A DNA stretch of 64,000 bases from Chitinophagaceae bacterium (GTDB lineage Bacteria > Bacteroidota > Bacteroidia > Chitinophagales > Chitinophagaceae). The stretch is from positions 206,986 to 270,985 of the forward strand of contig JADBXR010000008.1 of assembly GCA_020403425.1 (NCBI GenBank). The letters run 5' to 3'. The position numbers were made by a program, and so were the translations under genes. Position 1 is the stretch's first letter. Each line of letters opens with the position of its first letter. Below, piece by piece: positions 1 through 10,912 of the stretch. The notes under the pieces were generated by a model, which was not told the origin of the DNA, searched no databases, and was given only the letters and a program-made list of their open reading frames with translations.

Positions 1-1234
1 TATAGGCAGCAATATTATCGTACCCCTGTATGGCCTTGGATGACAGATATCCTCCGAAACTTGAGATATTGGGGCCGCTGCTGCTGATGGTATAATCGTT
101 AGGGATATTCCTTTTGCTTTTGATCGCAGAATCATACCTGCTCAGCAACAGGTACCGGGGTGGTACCATCTGCTTTTCGAACGTATTCAGGTTGGCATCG
201 TCAGGAACCTGTTCTGCGATCAGTTCCGCCCGGTGAATGATCCGGTTAGAAAGGCTCTGTAAACCCGGGATCCTCACCCTTACAAACGTACCGGGTGTTG
301 TTTGTACGTACACCAGTGAGTCTGATTTGGAAGTTGTGGTCAGGTATTTGGCCGCTTCGCTACCGGTACGGTTACGCAATACCTGGTTGATATTACCACT
401 GTTCACGGTGTTCATACGGAAATAGCTTACCGCTGTATCGCGCTGTGTGGCTCCGGTTGAACTGGAGCTATAATACAGTGCGAACTTGGTATTGGTGTCC
501 GCCAGATTCACTTTCAACAGGGCATTGGCACCTGCTGCATCAGCTGTTACCGCAAACCCGGAGAAATACAGACGGAAAGTGGAATCGGTCAGATAGGCAT
601 TGGTAGAATCGTAGGTCTTGAGGAATCGTGTAGCAACCGATTTGTTCAAAGGTATCCGTATCTGGTTCTTGGCATTCTCATAACGGTTATTCACAGAATC
701 ACCCAGTCTCCGGATATCAAAAGTACGGGATGGTCCCAGTGATTGTCCAAGATTGATATTTACTGCAGAACTATAATTAGAAGGGTACGCACGGTATTGT
801 TCCAGCGGGGTATTGTTGTCTATTTCAAAAACATTCAAACGGATAGGCGCCGTAGAATCTCCATACAGGCCCTTATAACTGAGGATCAACACGGCAGAAT
901 CCACCACGATACTATCCTTGTGACCGGGAATGTAAAAAGGGTAGCTGGAAGGCTTCAGTTCAAAGAACAGAGAAGCCTGGGTTTTTCCGAACAGAGGATC
1001 CGTATTGATATAACCGAGCAACTGGTTATCGCTCTTGTAGATCCGGGTAGAATCAAAATCTTCGTATGTATCAGTAAGAACGTCCAGAATGGTGTCCTTG
1101 GTAATCACACCGTCAATGGCAGGGATCAATCCCGAACCAACGTCTGTAGAAGAGATACGCGTGCAGCCTGTCAGAAAAATGAGCAAAACAACACCGGAAA
1201 TAAGGGTTCTACGCAGCGTAAAAAGTGAATGCAT
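1..1234 (-). CDS. DUF4270-family lipoprotein, C-terminus runs off the left edge of the window
   Basis: Reverse strand from the ATG at 1232-1234 reads MHSLFTLRRTLISGVVLLIFLTGCTRISSTDVGSGLIPAIDGVITKDTIL... open to base 1, with lipobox LTGC; absent from the ORF track because it has no stop in the window. Confidence 0.8.
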   Translation of the reverse strand, partial: MHSLFTLRRTLISGVVLLIFLTGCTRISSTDVGSGLIPAIDGVITKDTILDVLTDTYEDFDSTRIYKSDNQLLGYINTDPLFGKTQASLFFELKPSSYPFYIPGHKDSIVVDSAVLILSYKGLYGDSTAPIRLNVFEIDNNTPLEQYRAYPSNYSSAVNINLGQSLGPSRTFDIRRLGDSVNNRYENAKNQIRIPLNKSVATRFLKTYDSTNAYLTDSTFRLYFSGFAVTADAAGANALLKVNLADTNTKFALYYSSSSTGATQRDTAVSYFRMNTVNSGNINQVLRNRTGSEAAKYLTTTSKSDSLVYVQTTPGTFVRVRIPGLQSLSNRIIHRAELIAEQVPDDANLNTFEKQMVPPRYLLLSRYDSAIKSKRNIPNDYTISSSGPNISSFGGYLSSKAIQGYDNIAAY

Positions 1235-1244
1235 GAGTTAGTGA

Positions 1245-2063
1245 TTACTTGCCCGCAAGGTCGTTGTACAATTCTAAATACTCTGTTAAATCAGAATCCC
1301 ATCCCTTGAAAGGAACTATCTTCTTTCCTTTCACTTTGGCGAAATCCTCAACGAGTTTCTTTTCTATTTTATCAGCTCCGAAAGTGATGGCATCTGCAAA
1401 ACTGGCACCGCCACGGAACATGGCCGTATTGTTTCCCTCCTTGAAGGCTTCCAGGTCCTTGTCTTTGATGTTGCTGTTGATGATGGCTTTCTGTACAAAG
1501 TCGGCCCCGAGTTTTTCCTTGAAGGTGTTCTGCCCAATGGTGAAGATCACTTTGCTGTTACCGAATACAGGCTCCTTTTTATAGGCGGTCTTGATATAGG
1601 CAGGGATCAGCCCCGTCATCCAGCCACTGCAATGGATCACATCCGGGGGCCATCCGAATTTCTTAACGGTTTCCAGCGCTCCCTTACAGAAGAAAACAGT
1701 ACGGAGTATGTTATCATCGAACCAGGCCTCCTCATCATCATGGAATACCTGCTTTCGTTTAAAAAAGTCTTCGTTCTCCAGAAAATACACCTGTAAACGG
1801 GCGTTTGGCAAAGAAGCCACTTTGATCTGCAATGGATAATCGTCATTATCTACCGACACATTGATGCCCGAAAGCCTCACCACCTCGTGTAAACGATGCC
1901 TTCTCTCATTGATCACCCCAAAGCGCGGCATGATGCACCTCACTTCCAAACCACTGTCATTGCTTTTGATCGCCAGCTTGTTGATCACCTCGGCGAACTC
2001 GGTGAGCTCCAGATAAGGCGACATTTCTGTAGCAATGAATAAAATTCTTTTCTTTGTTGACAT
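1245..2063 (-). CDS. glycogen/starch synthase-like glycosyltransferase (GT5 catalytic N-domain)
   Basis: 272 aa, KKRILFIATEMSPYLELTEFAEVI and VIHCSGWMTGLIPAY; lies between DUF4270 and panC. Confidence 0.75.
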   Translation of the reverse strand: MSTKKRILFIATEMSPYLELTEFAEVINKLAIKSNDSGLEVRCIMPRFGVINERRHRLHEVVRLSGINVSVDNDDYPLQIKVASLPNARLQVYFLENEDFFKRKQVFHDDEEAWFDDNILRTVFFCKGALETVKKFGWPPDVIHCSGWMTGLIPAYIKTAYKKEPVFGNSKVIFTIGQNTFKEKLGADFVQKAIINSNIKDKDLEAFKEGNNTAMFRGGASFADAITFGADKIEKKLVEDFAKVKGKKIVPFKGWDSDLTEYLELYNDLAGK

Positions 2064-2167
2064 TAGTACGTGAATTTTAGCACGATGCTGGAAAAATCAG
2101 TTGGCAAAGTTACGTAAAATGCACCGAAAAGCAACGCAAATCCGGCTTTTGCCCAAATCCACCTCAA

Positions 2168-3034
2168 ATGATCCTACTAAAAACAGCTTCTGACCTATCC
2201 CGTACACTTGCCTCCCGTAGAGCGTCCGGGGCCCGGATCGGTTTCGTTCCCACCATGGGGGCATTACACCCCGGACACCTGAAACTGGTCGAACATAGTA
2301 AAAAAAACAGTGATGCTACTGTGGTCAGCATCTTTGTGAACCCCACCCAGTTCAACGACGCGAATGATTATGCACAGTACCCCATTACGCTGGAGAAAGA
2401 CATTTACCTGCTGGAGCAGGCTGGTTGCGACATATTATTTCTTCCTGCAATAGATGAGATCTATCCCAGAGGAACTGCTTTACAGGAGCCCTATGCCCTG
2501 GGTTATTTGGAGACCCTGTTAGAGGGCAAATACCGTCCGGGGCATTTCCAGGGTGTCTGCCAGGTAGTGCACCGGTTACTGGAACTGGTACAACCTTCCC
2601 TCCTGTTCATGGGGCAGAAAGATTATCAGCAATGTATGGTGGTCCGCCAACTCATACATCTGAAGCAACTGCCCGTTGATCTACGTATCATCCCTACCCT
2701 GCGCGAAACATCCGGACTGGCCCTGAGCAGCCGTAACCTGCGACTGTCCGAAAAAGATAAGGAGGCGGCCACCGCTATTTACCGCTCGCTGCAGATGATC
2801 CGAAACGAGCTGCGTCCCGGGAACCTGGGGCCACTGATCACCAGGGCCACAAATGAGATCAGGGCCGCAGGCTTTGAAAAGATAGACTATGTCTCCATCG
2901 CATCCGCACAGGACCTCTCGGAAGTGAGCAACTGGAATGGACATAGTCCACTGGTAGCACTGGTAGCGGCGTTCCTCAACGGAGTTCGCCTGATCGATAA
3001 TCTTTCGTTGGCGGAGGCAGGCAATCCGGCATGA
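2168..3034 (+). CDS. panC: pantoate--beta-alanine ligase
   Basis: FVPTMGALHPGHLKLVEHSKK, SIFVNPTQFN, MGQKDYQQ motifs. Confidence 0.95.
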   Translation: MILLKTASDLSRTLASRRASGARIGFVPTMGALHPGHLKLVEHSKKNSDATVVSIFVNPTQFNDANDYAQYPITLEKDIYLLEQAGCDILFLPAIDEIYPRGTALQEPYALGYLETLLEGKYRPGHFQGVCQVVHRLLELVQPSLLFMGQKDYQQCMVVRQLIHLKQLPVDLRIIPTLRETSGLALSSRNLRLSEKDKEAATAIYRSLQMIRNELRPGNLGPLITRATNEIRAAGFEKIDYVSIASAQDLSEVSNWNGHSPLVALVAAFLNGVRLIDNLSLAEAGNPA

Positions 3035-3107
3035 GCCCCTAACAGCCTTCACCTGCAAAACAGGATTATTAGAATTGCTTGCTTAACTTGCCATCGAATA
3101 TTCCGCT

Positions 3108-4121
3108 ATGAAGAAACGTTTGTTATTTGCGATACAATACCTGTTTTTCCTGGGTCTGGGGGTATTCCTGGTATGGTGGAGCCTGCACCAGATACCGGAC
3201 GATAAATGGGGCGAGTTCAAACGTTCGCTCGAAACGGCCAATTACTGGCTGATGCTGCCGGTATTCCTGATCCTTTCCCTGAGCCACCTGTTGCGAGCAT
3301 TACGCTGGCGCATCCTGATGATGCCCATGGGTTACAGACCCTCACTTTCCAACACCTTCTTCGCCGTGATGATCGGTTACCTGGCCAACCTGGCGGTACC
3401 CCGGCTGGGAGAAGTGCTGAAATGCACCATCCTTGCCAAATATGAAAAGGTACCCGCCGAAAAACTGGTAGGCACCATCGTGGCGGAAAGAGTCGTGGAT
3501 GTGATCAGCCTGGGACTGGTATTCCTGCTGGCACTGTTCAGCCAGTTTGAAGTGGTAGGCGAATTTGCTCATCAACTGTTCAGTCAATTATTCGAGAACC
3601 GGAGCGGCAGCCTGTCGCTGGTAAAATTGGGGATCGTTGCAGCGGTCGTGATCGTGTTGACGATCGCTATCAGGATCTGGTTCGACCAGTTCTCGCATCT
3701 GAGGATCGTGATGGTGACAAAAAAAATATTACTGGGTATCTGGGAAGGACTGAACAGCATCCGTAACCTGCAGCAGAAAAGATACTTTCTATTATATAGT
3801 GCCGCCATATGGCTGCTCTATATTGTGGGCACCTGGGTAGGCTTACTGGCAACGGATGGCACTTCGCACCTCGGTCTGCGCGCCGCCACCTCCGGATTGG
3901 CATTTGCCAGCATTGGCATGATCGTGACACCTGGCGGTATTGGGGCCTATGCCTATTTTCTGGCCAAAGTACTGGAGAAGAACGATATCCCTTTCGAGAT
4001 CGGTTTTGCCAATGGCACCCTGCAATGGTTCGCACAATTCATCATCGTGGTACTGGTAGGCTCCGTTTGCCTGGTACTGCTGCCTTATTACAACAAAAAG
4101 AAGAAACATGAGAGCCGTTAG
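3108..4121 (+). CDS. flippase-like integral membrane protein (lysylphosphatidylglycerol synthase TM region / UPF0104 family)
   Basis: 337 aa, multiple TM segments, RALRWRILM, NLAVPRLGEVLKC, TPGGIGAYAYF. Confidence 0.8.
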   Translation: MKKRLLFAIQYLFFLGLGVFLVWWSLHQIPDDKWGEFKRSLETANYWLMLPVFLILSLSHLLRALRWRILMMPMGYRPSLSNTFFAVMIGYLANLAVPRLGEVLKCTILAKYEKVPAEKLVGTIVAERVVDVISLGLVFLLALFSQFEVVGEFAHQLFSQLFENRSGSLSLVKLGIVAAVVIVLTIAIRIWFDQFSHLRIVMVTKKILLGIWEGLNSIRNLQQKRYFLLYSAAIWLLYIVGTWVGLLATDGTSHLGLRAATSGLAFASIGMIVTPGGIGAYAYFLAKVLEKNDIPFEIGFANGTLQWFAQFIIVVLVGSVCLVLLPYYNKKKKHESR

Positions 4122-4605
4122 CGCCATCGGAAAAAAGATATTCACCTTACCACAGTTACAGGCACAGATCGCCAGCTGGCGGGTAACCCATAAGACCATC
4201 GCTTTTACCAATGGCTGTTTCGATATCCTGCACGAAGGGCATATTGCCTCTCTCTCCCAGGCCGCTTCGGAAGCCGATTACCTGGTGGTGGGCGTGAACA
4301 GCGATAACAGCACAAAAAGACTCAAAGGTCCTGACAGGCCTGTCAATAATGAACACAGTCGCGCCCTTATGCTGGCCAGCCTCAGCATTGTAGATGCCGT
4401 AGTGATCTTTGAAGAAGATACCCCTTTACAACTGATCACGGCGATCCTGCCCGATGTACTGGTGAAAGGCGGCGATTATACCCTTGAGCAGATCGTGGGG
4501 GCCAAAGAGGTCATGGCCAATGGCGGGCGGGTGGTGATCAACCCCATCCTTCCAGGTTTTTCCACAACCAGCATCATCCAGCAGATCAAAGCCTCTTTCT
4601 CCTGA
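4108..4605 (+). CDS. rfaE2: D-glycero-beta-D-manno-heptose 1-phosphate adenylyltransferase
   Basis: FTNGCFDILHEGHIASL nucleotidyltransferase motif, VVGVNSDNSTKRLKGPDRPVN, VLVKGGDYT; overlaps the previous CDS by 14 nt. Confidence 0.92.
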   Translation: MRAVSAIGKKIFTLPQLQAQIASWRVTHKTIAFTNGCFDILHEGHIASLSQAASEADYLVVGVNSDNSTKRLKGPDRPVNNEHSRALMLASLSIVDAVVIFEEDTPLQLITAILPDVLVKGGDYTLEQIVGAKEVMANGGRVVINPILPGFSTTSIIQQIKASFS

Positions 4606-4778
4606 ATCCAGGCCGACATATTCACCAGTAAGACACCTGTTTATCAATAAACTTAACATTACTGAAAAACCGCATTTCTTATATTTGGGATGAGGGCCTA
4701 CGGGTGTATACCTATTCATGAATGTCCGGTTTACCGGGCCGTTCATAAGCAAACGATTGTCAAAATCCCTCTCTTCGC

Positions 4779-6872
4779 ATGGCAAAAAAATTACTCATTC
4801 AGAGAGATATCAGCTGGTTAAGTTTCAATGCAAGGGTTTTACAGGAAGCCAATGACCCCACCGTTCCCCTGAAAGAACGGATCCGCTTCCTGGGTATCTT
4901 TTCCAACAATATGGACGAATTCTTCCGGGTACGGGTAGCCACCCTGAAACGCATGCTCGAATTCAGCGAAAAACGCAAAAAACTGAACATGCACATGGAA
5001 GAAGATCCACAGCAGATCCTCGACCAGATACAGACCATCGTATTGCAGCAGCAGAACGAGTTTAACCGGATATGGACAGGGATCCAGAAAGAACTGAAAA
5101 AAGAGAAAATACAACTGGTAACCGAAAAACAACTGACACGCGAGCAACAAAGTTTTGTCAAAAAATACTTTGATGAAGAGGTCCGTTCCAACATCATTCC
5201 CCTGATGATCGAGAGCCTTCCGCAACTACCCTACCTGCGCGATAAAAGTATTTATCTCGGGGTGGTGATGCGTAAAAAGAACTCGGCCTATCACCAGAAA
5301 TATGCACTGATAGAGGTACCTGCCAAAGCAGTAGGCAGATTCATACAGCTGCCATCCAAGACCAACGAGAAACACATCATCTTACTGGAGGACGTGATCC
5401 GTTTTAACCTGCCGGTGATCTTTTCTTATTTCGGCTACGATCATTTTGAATCACATATTTTCAAAGTGACCAAAGATGCCGAGATCGATCTTGACAATGA
5501 TGTGAGCACCAGTTTTGTGGAGAAGATCGAAAAAGGAGTTAAGAACCGACGCAAAGGAAAACCGGTCCGTTTCGTATACGATAAGGAAATGGACGCGGGT
5601 TTGCTCGAATACCTGATACGCAGGCTAAGCCTGAATCATAAAAGCAATATCATACCTGGTGGCCGAATCCATAATTTCAGGCATTTCATGGATTTCCCGG
5701 ATGTGTTCCGAACCAAGAACCCGCGCCGTGCCGCTTTTACGCACCCTGCTTTACAAAGTTCAATGCGTGTGACCGATGTGATCGTGAAGAAAGATGTGAT
5801 GCTGCATTTCCCTTACCATTCCTTCAATGCGATCATCGATCTGCTTCGCGAAGCAGCGATGGACCCGGATGTCACTTCGATCAAGATCACCGCATACCGG
5901 CTGGCATCCAATTCAAAAGTGATCAATGCCCTGATCAACGCTGCCCGTAATGGCAAGGAAGTGGTGGTCATGCTGGAACTGAAGGCCCGGTTCGATGAGG
6001 AGGCCAACCTGGAATGGAAAAAGATCCTGGAAGAAGAAGGTGTAACTGTATTGTTGGGCGTACCCAGGATGAAGATCCATGCAAAACTCTGCATCATCAA
6101 AAAAAGAAAAGGCAACAAGACCATCCAGTATGGTTTTGTGAGCACAGGCAACCTGAATGAGAAGACCGCCACGGTGTACGGAGACCATTGTCTGCTTACC
6201 GCCAACCGGAATGTGATGGCTGATATCAACCGCATTTTCCATTACCTCGAAAACTGGAAGACCGGGATCCAACACCTGCGGATGTGTAAAACCTTACTGG
6301 TATGCCCGATCCAAATGCGGCAGAACCTCTTGGCACTGGTTGACAAAGAGATCAAAAATGCCAAAGCCGGGAAAGAGGCCGGCATCATCCTGAAAGTGAA
6401 CTCTCTGAGTGATGCCGCCCTGATAGCCAAACTGGGTGAAGCCGCCAGGGCGGGTGTGTCGATCCGGGTGGTGGTAAGGGGTATCTACTGCATGATGCGG
6501 GAGCCTAAGAAAGAAAAAGGAGAAGTCACTGCTATCAGCATTGTGGATGAATACCTGGAGCATGCCCGTGTGATGATCTTCCACAACCTGGGAAAAGAAA
6601 AGATCTATATATCCAGCGCAGACTGGATGGTTCGCAACCTTGACCACCGCGTGGAAGCCGCTGTGCCGGTAACCGACCCTGCCATTTGCGAAGAATTGAA
6701 GGAGATTATCCACATTCAATTAAGAGATAACGTAAAAGCGAGGATCCTCGACAATGATTTAAGCAACAACTATGTACCTTCCGCAGGTAAAAAACAGGTA
6801 CGTTCCCAGATCGAAACTTACCATTATCTGCACAAGAAAAACATAGTGAACAGTGAGGTTAGCAGCCATTGA
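4779..6872 (+). CDS. ppk1: polyphosphate kinase 1
   Basis: 697 aa; RDISWLSFNARVLQEA, DEFFRVRVA, FPYHSFNAIIDLLREAA, FVSTGNLNEKTA, MVRNLDHRVEA. Confidence 0.95.
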   Translation: MAKKLLIQRDISWLSFNARVLQEANDPTVPLKERIRFLGIFSNNMDEFFRVRVATLKRMLEFSEKRKKLNMHMEEDPQQILDQIQTIVLQQQNEFNRIWTGIQKELKKEKIQLVTEKQLTREQQSFVKKYFDEEVRSNIIPLMIESLPQLPYLRDKSIYLGVVMRKKNSAYHQKYALIEVPAKAVGRFIQLPSKTNEKHIILLEDVIRFNLPVIFSYFGYDHFESHIFKVTKDAEIDLDNDVSTSFVEKIEKGVKNRRKGKPVRFVYDKEMDAGLLEYLIRRLSLNHKSNIIPGGRIHNFRHFMDFPDVFRTKNPRRAAFTHPALQSSMRVTDVIVKKDVMLHFPYHSFNAIIDLLREAAMDPDVTSIKITAYRLASNSKVINALINAARNGKEVVVMLELKARFDEEANLEWKKILEEEGVTVLLGVPRMKIHAKLCIIKKRKGNKTIQYGFVSTGNLNEKTATVYGDHCLLTANRNVMADINRIFHYLENWKTGIQHLRMCKTLLVCPIQMRQNLLALVDKEIKNAKAGKEAGIILKVNSLSDAALIAKLGEAARAGVSIRVVVRGIYCMMREPKKEKGEVTAISIVDEYLEHARVMIFHNLGKEKIYISSADWMVRNLDHRVEAAVPVTDPAICEELKEIIHIQLRDNVKARILDNDLSNNYVPSAGKKQVRSQIETYHYLHKKNIVNSEVSSH

Positions 6873-7749
6873 TATTGGAAGTAACGCCGCAAGGCTATTG
6901 ATCACAGAAGTTAGTCAGGACCGTGAGGGCAATCCCCTTTTTAATAAACTGAACCTGGTACGTGTGCCCCTGCGCCTGGGTTTTGATGTATTTGAAAAAG
7001 GCGAGATCTCCAAGGAAAAAAGGGGGATGATCCTGCAGACGATGAAAGCCTATGGTCACCTCATCAATGCCTACAACGTAAAGAATGTGATCGCCTGCGC
7101 CACCAGCGCCATGCGCGATGCCAGCAACAGTGCCGATATCATCCGTAAAGTGAAACTGGAGACGGGACTGGAGATCGAGATCATCAGCGGCGATCTGGAA
7201 GCTTCCATCATCTACGAGAACCATGTGGCCGAACATATGGATACGGAACACAGTTACCTTTACATCGATGTGGGCGGCGGCAGTACCGAACTCACTTTCT
7301 TCGCCGACGGCAAACTGGTCTTCAAACAATCGTTCAATATCGGCACCATCCGCATGCTGAAGGATATGGTAGACGACAGCAAGTGGAACGAGATGAAAGA
7401 AGCCATCAAAAACAAAACAAAAGGATACAAGCAGATCACCGCCATCGGAACCGGGGGCAATATCAACAAAGTGTTCTCACTCAGTAAGAAAAAGGATGGC
7501 AAACCTTTGAACATTGAATTGCTGAAAGATTATTACAAGGAGATCGCCAGTTTTTCGCTGGAGGACAGGATCAATATTTACAAACTGCGCGAAGACCGTG
7601 CCGATGTGATAGTACCTGCATTACAGATCTACATCAATGTGATGCGCTGGGCCGATGCAGAGGAGATCTACGTACCCAAGATCGGCCTTGCCGATGGTTT
7701 GATACAACACCTGTATTACGAACTTGCTGCCAAAGGCATCACTTCCTGA
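6853..7749 (+). CDS. ppx: Ppx/GppA family exopolyphosphatase, GTG start
   Basis: AAIDIGSNAARLLI, YIDVGGGSTELTF, AIGTGGNINK; overlaps ppk1 by 20 nt. Confidence 0.88.
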   Translation: MRLAAIDIGSNAARLLITEVSQDREGNPLFNKLNLVRVPLRLGFDVFEKGEISKEKRGMILQTMKAYGHLINAYNVKNVIACATSAMRDASNSADIIRKVKLETGLEIEIISGDLEASIIYENHVAEHMDTEHSYLYIDVGGGSTELTFFADGKLVFKQSFNIGTIRMLKDMVDDSKWNEMKEAIKNKTKGYKQITAIGTGGNINKVFSLSKKKDGKPLNIELLKDYYKEIASFSLEDRINIYKLREDRADVIVPALQIYINVMRWADAEEIYVPKIGLADGLIQHLYYELAAKGITS

Positions 7750-7885
7750 TAGACAGACGAGGGCTGAACCTCTCTGAATTATTCCGGAATCGGCTGATTC
7801 TTCCTAATTTTAGCACTGCATATGGGATCCATGTTCATAGCAAGACCATATATGCAACCGCTTACATCCTATAAAGCCATTATAC

Positions 7886-8701
7886 ATGTCCAGCCACAAG
7901 GAAATCAAGAAAGTCACCACCCATACCTTACTGCAATTGAAAACGCAGGGCAGTCCCATTTCCATGATCACCGCCTACGATTATTCTTTTGCTCGGTTAT
8001 TCGACACTGCTGGCGTTGATGCGATACTGGTGGGCGATAGTGCCAGTAATGTCATGGCAGGACACGAGACCACCCTTCCCATCACGCTCGACCAGATGAT
8101 CTATCATGCACAATGCGTGGTGCGCGGCGTACACCGTTCACTGGTGGTAGTAGACCTACCGTTTGGCTCCTACCAGTCCAACCCTGATATCGCCGTTGCT
8201 TCCTCTATCCGCATCATGAAAGAGACCGGCGGACACGCTATCAAACTGGAAGGTGGAGAGGAAGTGATCGACAGTATCCGACGCATCGTATCTGCCGGCA
8301 TACCGGTAATGGGTCACCTGGGATTGACCCCACAATCGATCTATAAATTCGGGACGTATACGGTCAGGGCAAAAGAAGAAGCGGAAGCAGAAAAACTGAA
8401 ACGCGATGCGCTCTTGCTCCAGGAAGCGGGTTGTTTTGCTCTGGCACTGGAAAAGATACCTGCACAACTGGCCGGAACAGTGAGCCGGAGCCTGAATATT
8501 CCAACAATCGGCATCGGAGCAGGACCGGAATGCGATGGACAGGTATTGGTGATGCATGACATGCTGGGCATCAATAATGAATTCAAGCCCCGTTTTCTTC
8601 GCCAATATCTGGACCTGGAAAATCAGGTCACTTCAGCAGTGCAGACGTATATCCGGGACGTAAAAAGCCGGAATTTCCCCAACCAGCAGGAATCTTACTG
8701 A
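7886..8701 (+). CDS. panB: 3-methyl-2-oxobutanoate hydroxymethyltransferase
   Basis: [72 protein letters not shown]. Confidence 0.96.
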   Translation: MSSHKEIKKVTTHTLLQLKTQGSPISMITAYDYSFARLFDTAGVDAILVGDSASNVMAGHETTLPITLDQMIYHAQCVVRGVHRSLVVVDLPFGSYQSNPDIAVASSIRIMKETGGHAIKLEGGEEVIDSIRRIVSAGIPVMGHLGLTPQSIYKFGTYTVRAKEEAEAEKLKRDALLLQEAGCFALALEKIPAQLAGTVSRSLNIPTIGIGAGPECDGQVLVMHDMLGINNEFKPRFLRQYLDLENQVTSAVQTYIRDVKSRNFPNQQESY

Positions 8702-8847
8702 GTTTTTCACCGATAAGACCCTTATTTTCACCCATATTGTTTCATGGATGATACCTGTCTGAATAGATTTGGTAACAAAGCTGGTCTCAAAGCCGGATAA
8801 AAATGACAGCAGGATCTCATCAACCATGTGTTTAAAACAATAGCCGT

Positions 8848-9945
8848 ATGCCCTTCAACAACAATAAAAAAATAGTAACACTGATAGCACACAGTGCGGC
8901 TTGGCTTTGCTTTTTTACACTCCCCTATCTCGTATTCTTTCCCCGGCTGCGTGATTTCAGTATGAGCAACCACCAGCTGGCAGCCATCATCTGCAATAAT
9001 GTCTTCCTGGTACTGTTCTACTACCTGAACACCCTGTTATTGATCCCACGTTTCCTGGTGAAGGAAAAATGGTTCCTGTATATTTTATCCATCATTGTTT
9101 GCCTGGTTGTATTCCTGTATGCTCCCAAACAGATCGCACTTCTGATTGCAGAGCCAGAGCCCTTTAATCCCAACAACCGTGAGTTCATCCGAAATCCTGC
9201 CTTCAAAGGTAAACCCAGGTTCACGGGATACATGCGCAGGCAAAGACCCGTGGCCGACCCCTACAATACTGTATTGTTCCTGTTGATATTCACGGTTGGG
9301 ACCTGCATTTCGGTGATACAACGCTGGCTGCAGACCGAACAGAACCGGAAAGAAACCGAGAATGAAAAACTGAACACAGAACTATCGTTCCTGAAATCGC
9401 AGGTGAATCCGCATTTCTTCTTCAATACCCTGAACAATATTTATTCGCTGGCGGTGGTGCGGAGCGAGAAAACTGCCCCTGCCGTAATGAAACTCTCTTC
9501 CATCATGCGCTACATACTGACAGAGACCCAGCGTGACCTGGTTCCCCTACAGAACGAAGTGGATTTCACGAATAACTTCATCGATCTGCAGAAAGTAAGG
9601 CTCACCGATAAAGTGACCCTGGATTTCTCCACCGAAGGATCTGTAGACAACCTGCTGGTGGCGCCGCTGTTGTTCATCCCATTTGTGGAAAATGCCTTTA
9701 AATACGGAGTAAGTACCAAGGAAGCCTCCACCATCAGCATCAAGATCAGGACAGAGGGAAATACCATCCATTTTTCGGCGGTGAATTATATCGTACCTTC
9801 AGAGAACAATCTGACCGAAAATACGGGCATAGGTATCAATAACGTAAAAAGGAGACTGGAGCTGATGTATCCCGGCAAACACAAACTCTCCAGTTTTGAG
9901 AAAGACAACTACTATCATGTTTACCTGGAAATAGAGACGCAATGA
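8848..9945 (+). CDS. LytS/YehU-type membrane sensor histidine kinase
   Basis: N-terminal TM segments; LKSQVNPHFFFNTLNNIYSL His-kinase motif; PFVENAFKYG. Confidence 0.9.
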   Translation: MPFNNNKKIVTLIAHSAAWLCFFTLPYLVFFPRLRDFSMSNHQLAAIICNNVFLVLFYYLNTLLLIPRFLVKEKWFLYILSIIVCLVVFLYAPKQIALLIAEPEPFNPNNREFIRNPAFKGKPRFTGYMRRQRPVADPYNTVLFLLIFTVGTCISVIQRWLQTEQNRKETENEKLNTELSFLKSQVNPHFFFNTLNNIYSLAVVRSEKTAPAVMKLSSIMRYILTETQRDLVPLQNEVDFTNNFIDLQKVRLTDKVTLDFSTEGSVDNLLVAPLLFIPFVENAFKYGVSTKEASTISIKIRTEGNTIHFSAVNYIVPSENNLTENTGIGINNVKRRLELMYPGKHKLSSFEKDNYYHVYLEIETQ

Positions 9946-10640
9946 TACACTGCATAGCCATAGACGACGAGCCCCTCGCACTGCAACTCATAAATGAGTA
10001 CTGCAGTAAAATATCATTTCTGAAGCTGGAAAAGACCTTTACCAATACGGATGAAGCCAAAGCATACCTGCAGCAACAAAAGGTAGACCTGTTGTTCCTT
10101 GACATACAGATGCCTGATATCAACGGCATGCAGTTCTACAAATCACTGGCAGAAAAACCACCGGTTATCTTCACCACGGCATACAAGGATTTTGCGGCGG
10201 AGGGATTTAACGTGGATGCAGTGGATTATCTGCTGAAACCTTTTGAGTACGACCGTTTCCTGAAAGCCTGTTACAAAGCCAAGGAATACCTCGAATTCCT
10301 GAGCACGCAGGAGATGCAGCTCAACTCCATCTTCGTGAAAGTGAATTACGAGATCATGAAGATCAACCTGAAGGACATTGAGTTGATCGAAGCCCTGGAC
10401 GATTATATCAAGATCTATATCAAACCCAACCCGGTACTTACCCTGATGACACTCAAAAGTATCCAGGAAAAACTGCCTCCACGTGATTTCGTAAGGGTAC
10501 ACCGGTCATTTATCGTACCACTGGCCAAGATCGAGAAATTTAGCAAGACCAAACTCTGGACAGCCGGAAAAGAGATACCGATCGGCAGCAGCTACAGCCA
10601 GGTATATGATCAATTGTTAACAATTTCGAAAACAAGATAA
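9942..10640 (+). CDS. LytTR-family response regulator
   Basis: CIAIDDEPLAL, LLFLDIQMPDINGMQFY, LLKPFEYDRF receiver; C-terminal LytTR VRVHRSFIV; 4-nt overlap with the kinase. Confidence 0.93.
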   Translation: MIHCIAIDDEPLALQLINEYCSKISFLKLEKTFTNTDEAKAYLQQQKVDLLFLDIQMPDINGMQFYKSLAEKPPVIFTTAYKDFAAEGFNVDAVDYLLKPFEYDRFLKACYKAKEYLEFLSTQEMQLNSIFVKVNYEIMKINLKDIELIEALDDYIKIYIKPNPVLTLMTLKSIQEKLPPRDFVRVHRSFIVPLAKIEKFSKTKLWTAGKEIPIGSSYSQVYDQLLTISKTR

Positions 10641-10751
10641 TTCCCCGATTCTGTTGGCATGCTCGCCTAATAATGGGCAACAATGTTCCAACAGTAAAAT
10701 ACATTTGTATCGATCATTTTTCATAAATGTTTCATGCAAGGTTTTGATGAG

Positions 10752-10791
10752 AGGTACCAGCGGTTGTTCTCAACAGGTGGTACCTTTTTTT
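10752..10791 (+). terminator. rho-independent terminator-like hairpin (possibly the end of a short ncRNA)
   Basis: AGGTACCA (10752-10759) pairs with TGGTACCT (10778-10785), inner GTTG/CAAC, followed by T7. Confidence 0.6.
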
Positions 10792-10912
10792 ATTTCTGCC
10801 TTTCGGTCTGTACTGACCATCAGATCACCAACGCCGCTTACTAACGGATCTACCAACACAACCTTAACCCGATATTCTTGGGCGATATCGGTAATGACGG
10901 TACTTTTGTTAC

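Noticed and set aside
743-1228. 161-aa plus-strand ORF
   Set aside because: Antisense to the DUF4270 lipoprotein, which has a proper lipobox start and continues to base 1.
4779-7749. Overlapping ppk1-ppx as a novel arrangement
   Set aside because: Adjacent polyphosphate kinase and exopolyphosphatase genes are a well-known arrangement; the 20-nt overlap is unremarkable.
8848-10640. LytS/LytTR pair as unusual signalling
   Set aside because: Four-nt overlapping LytS-LytTR pairs are common in Bacteroidota.
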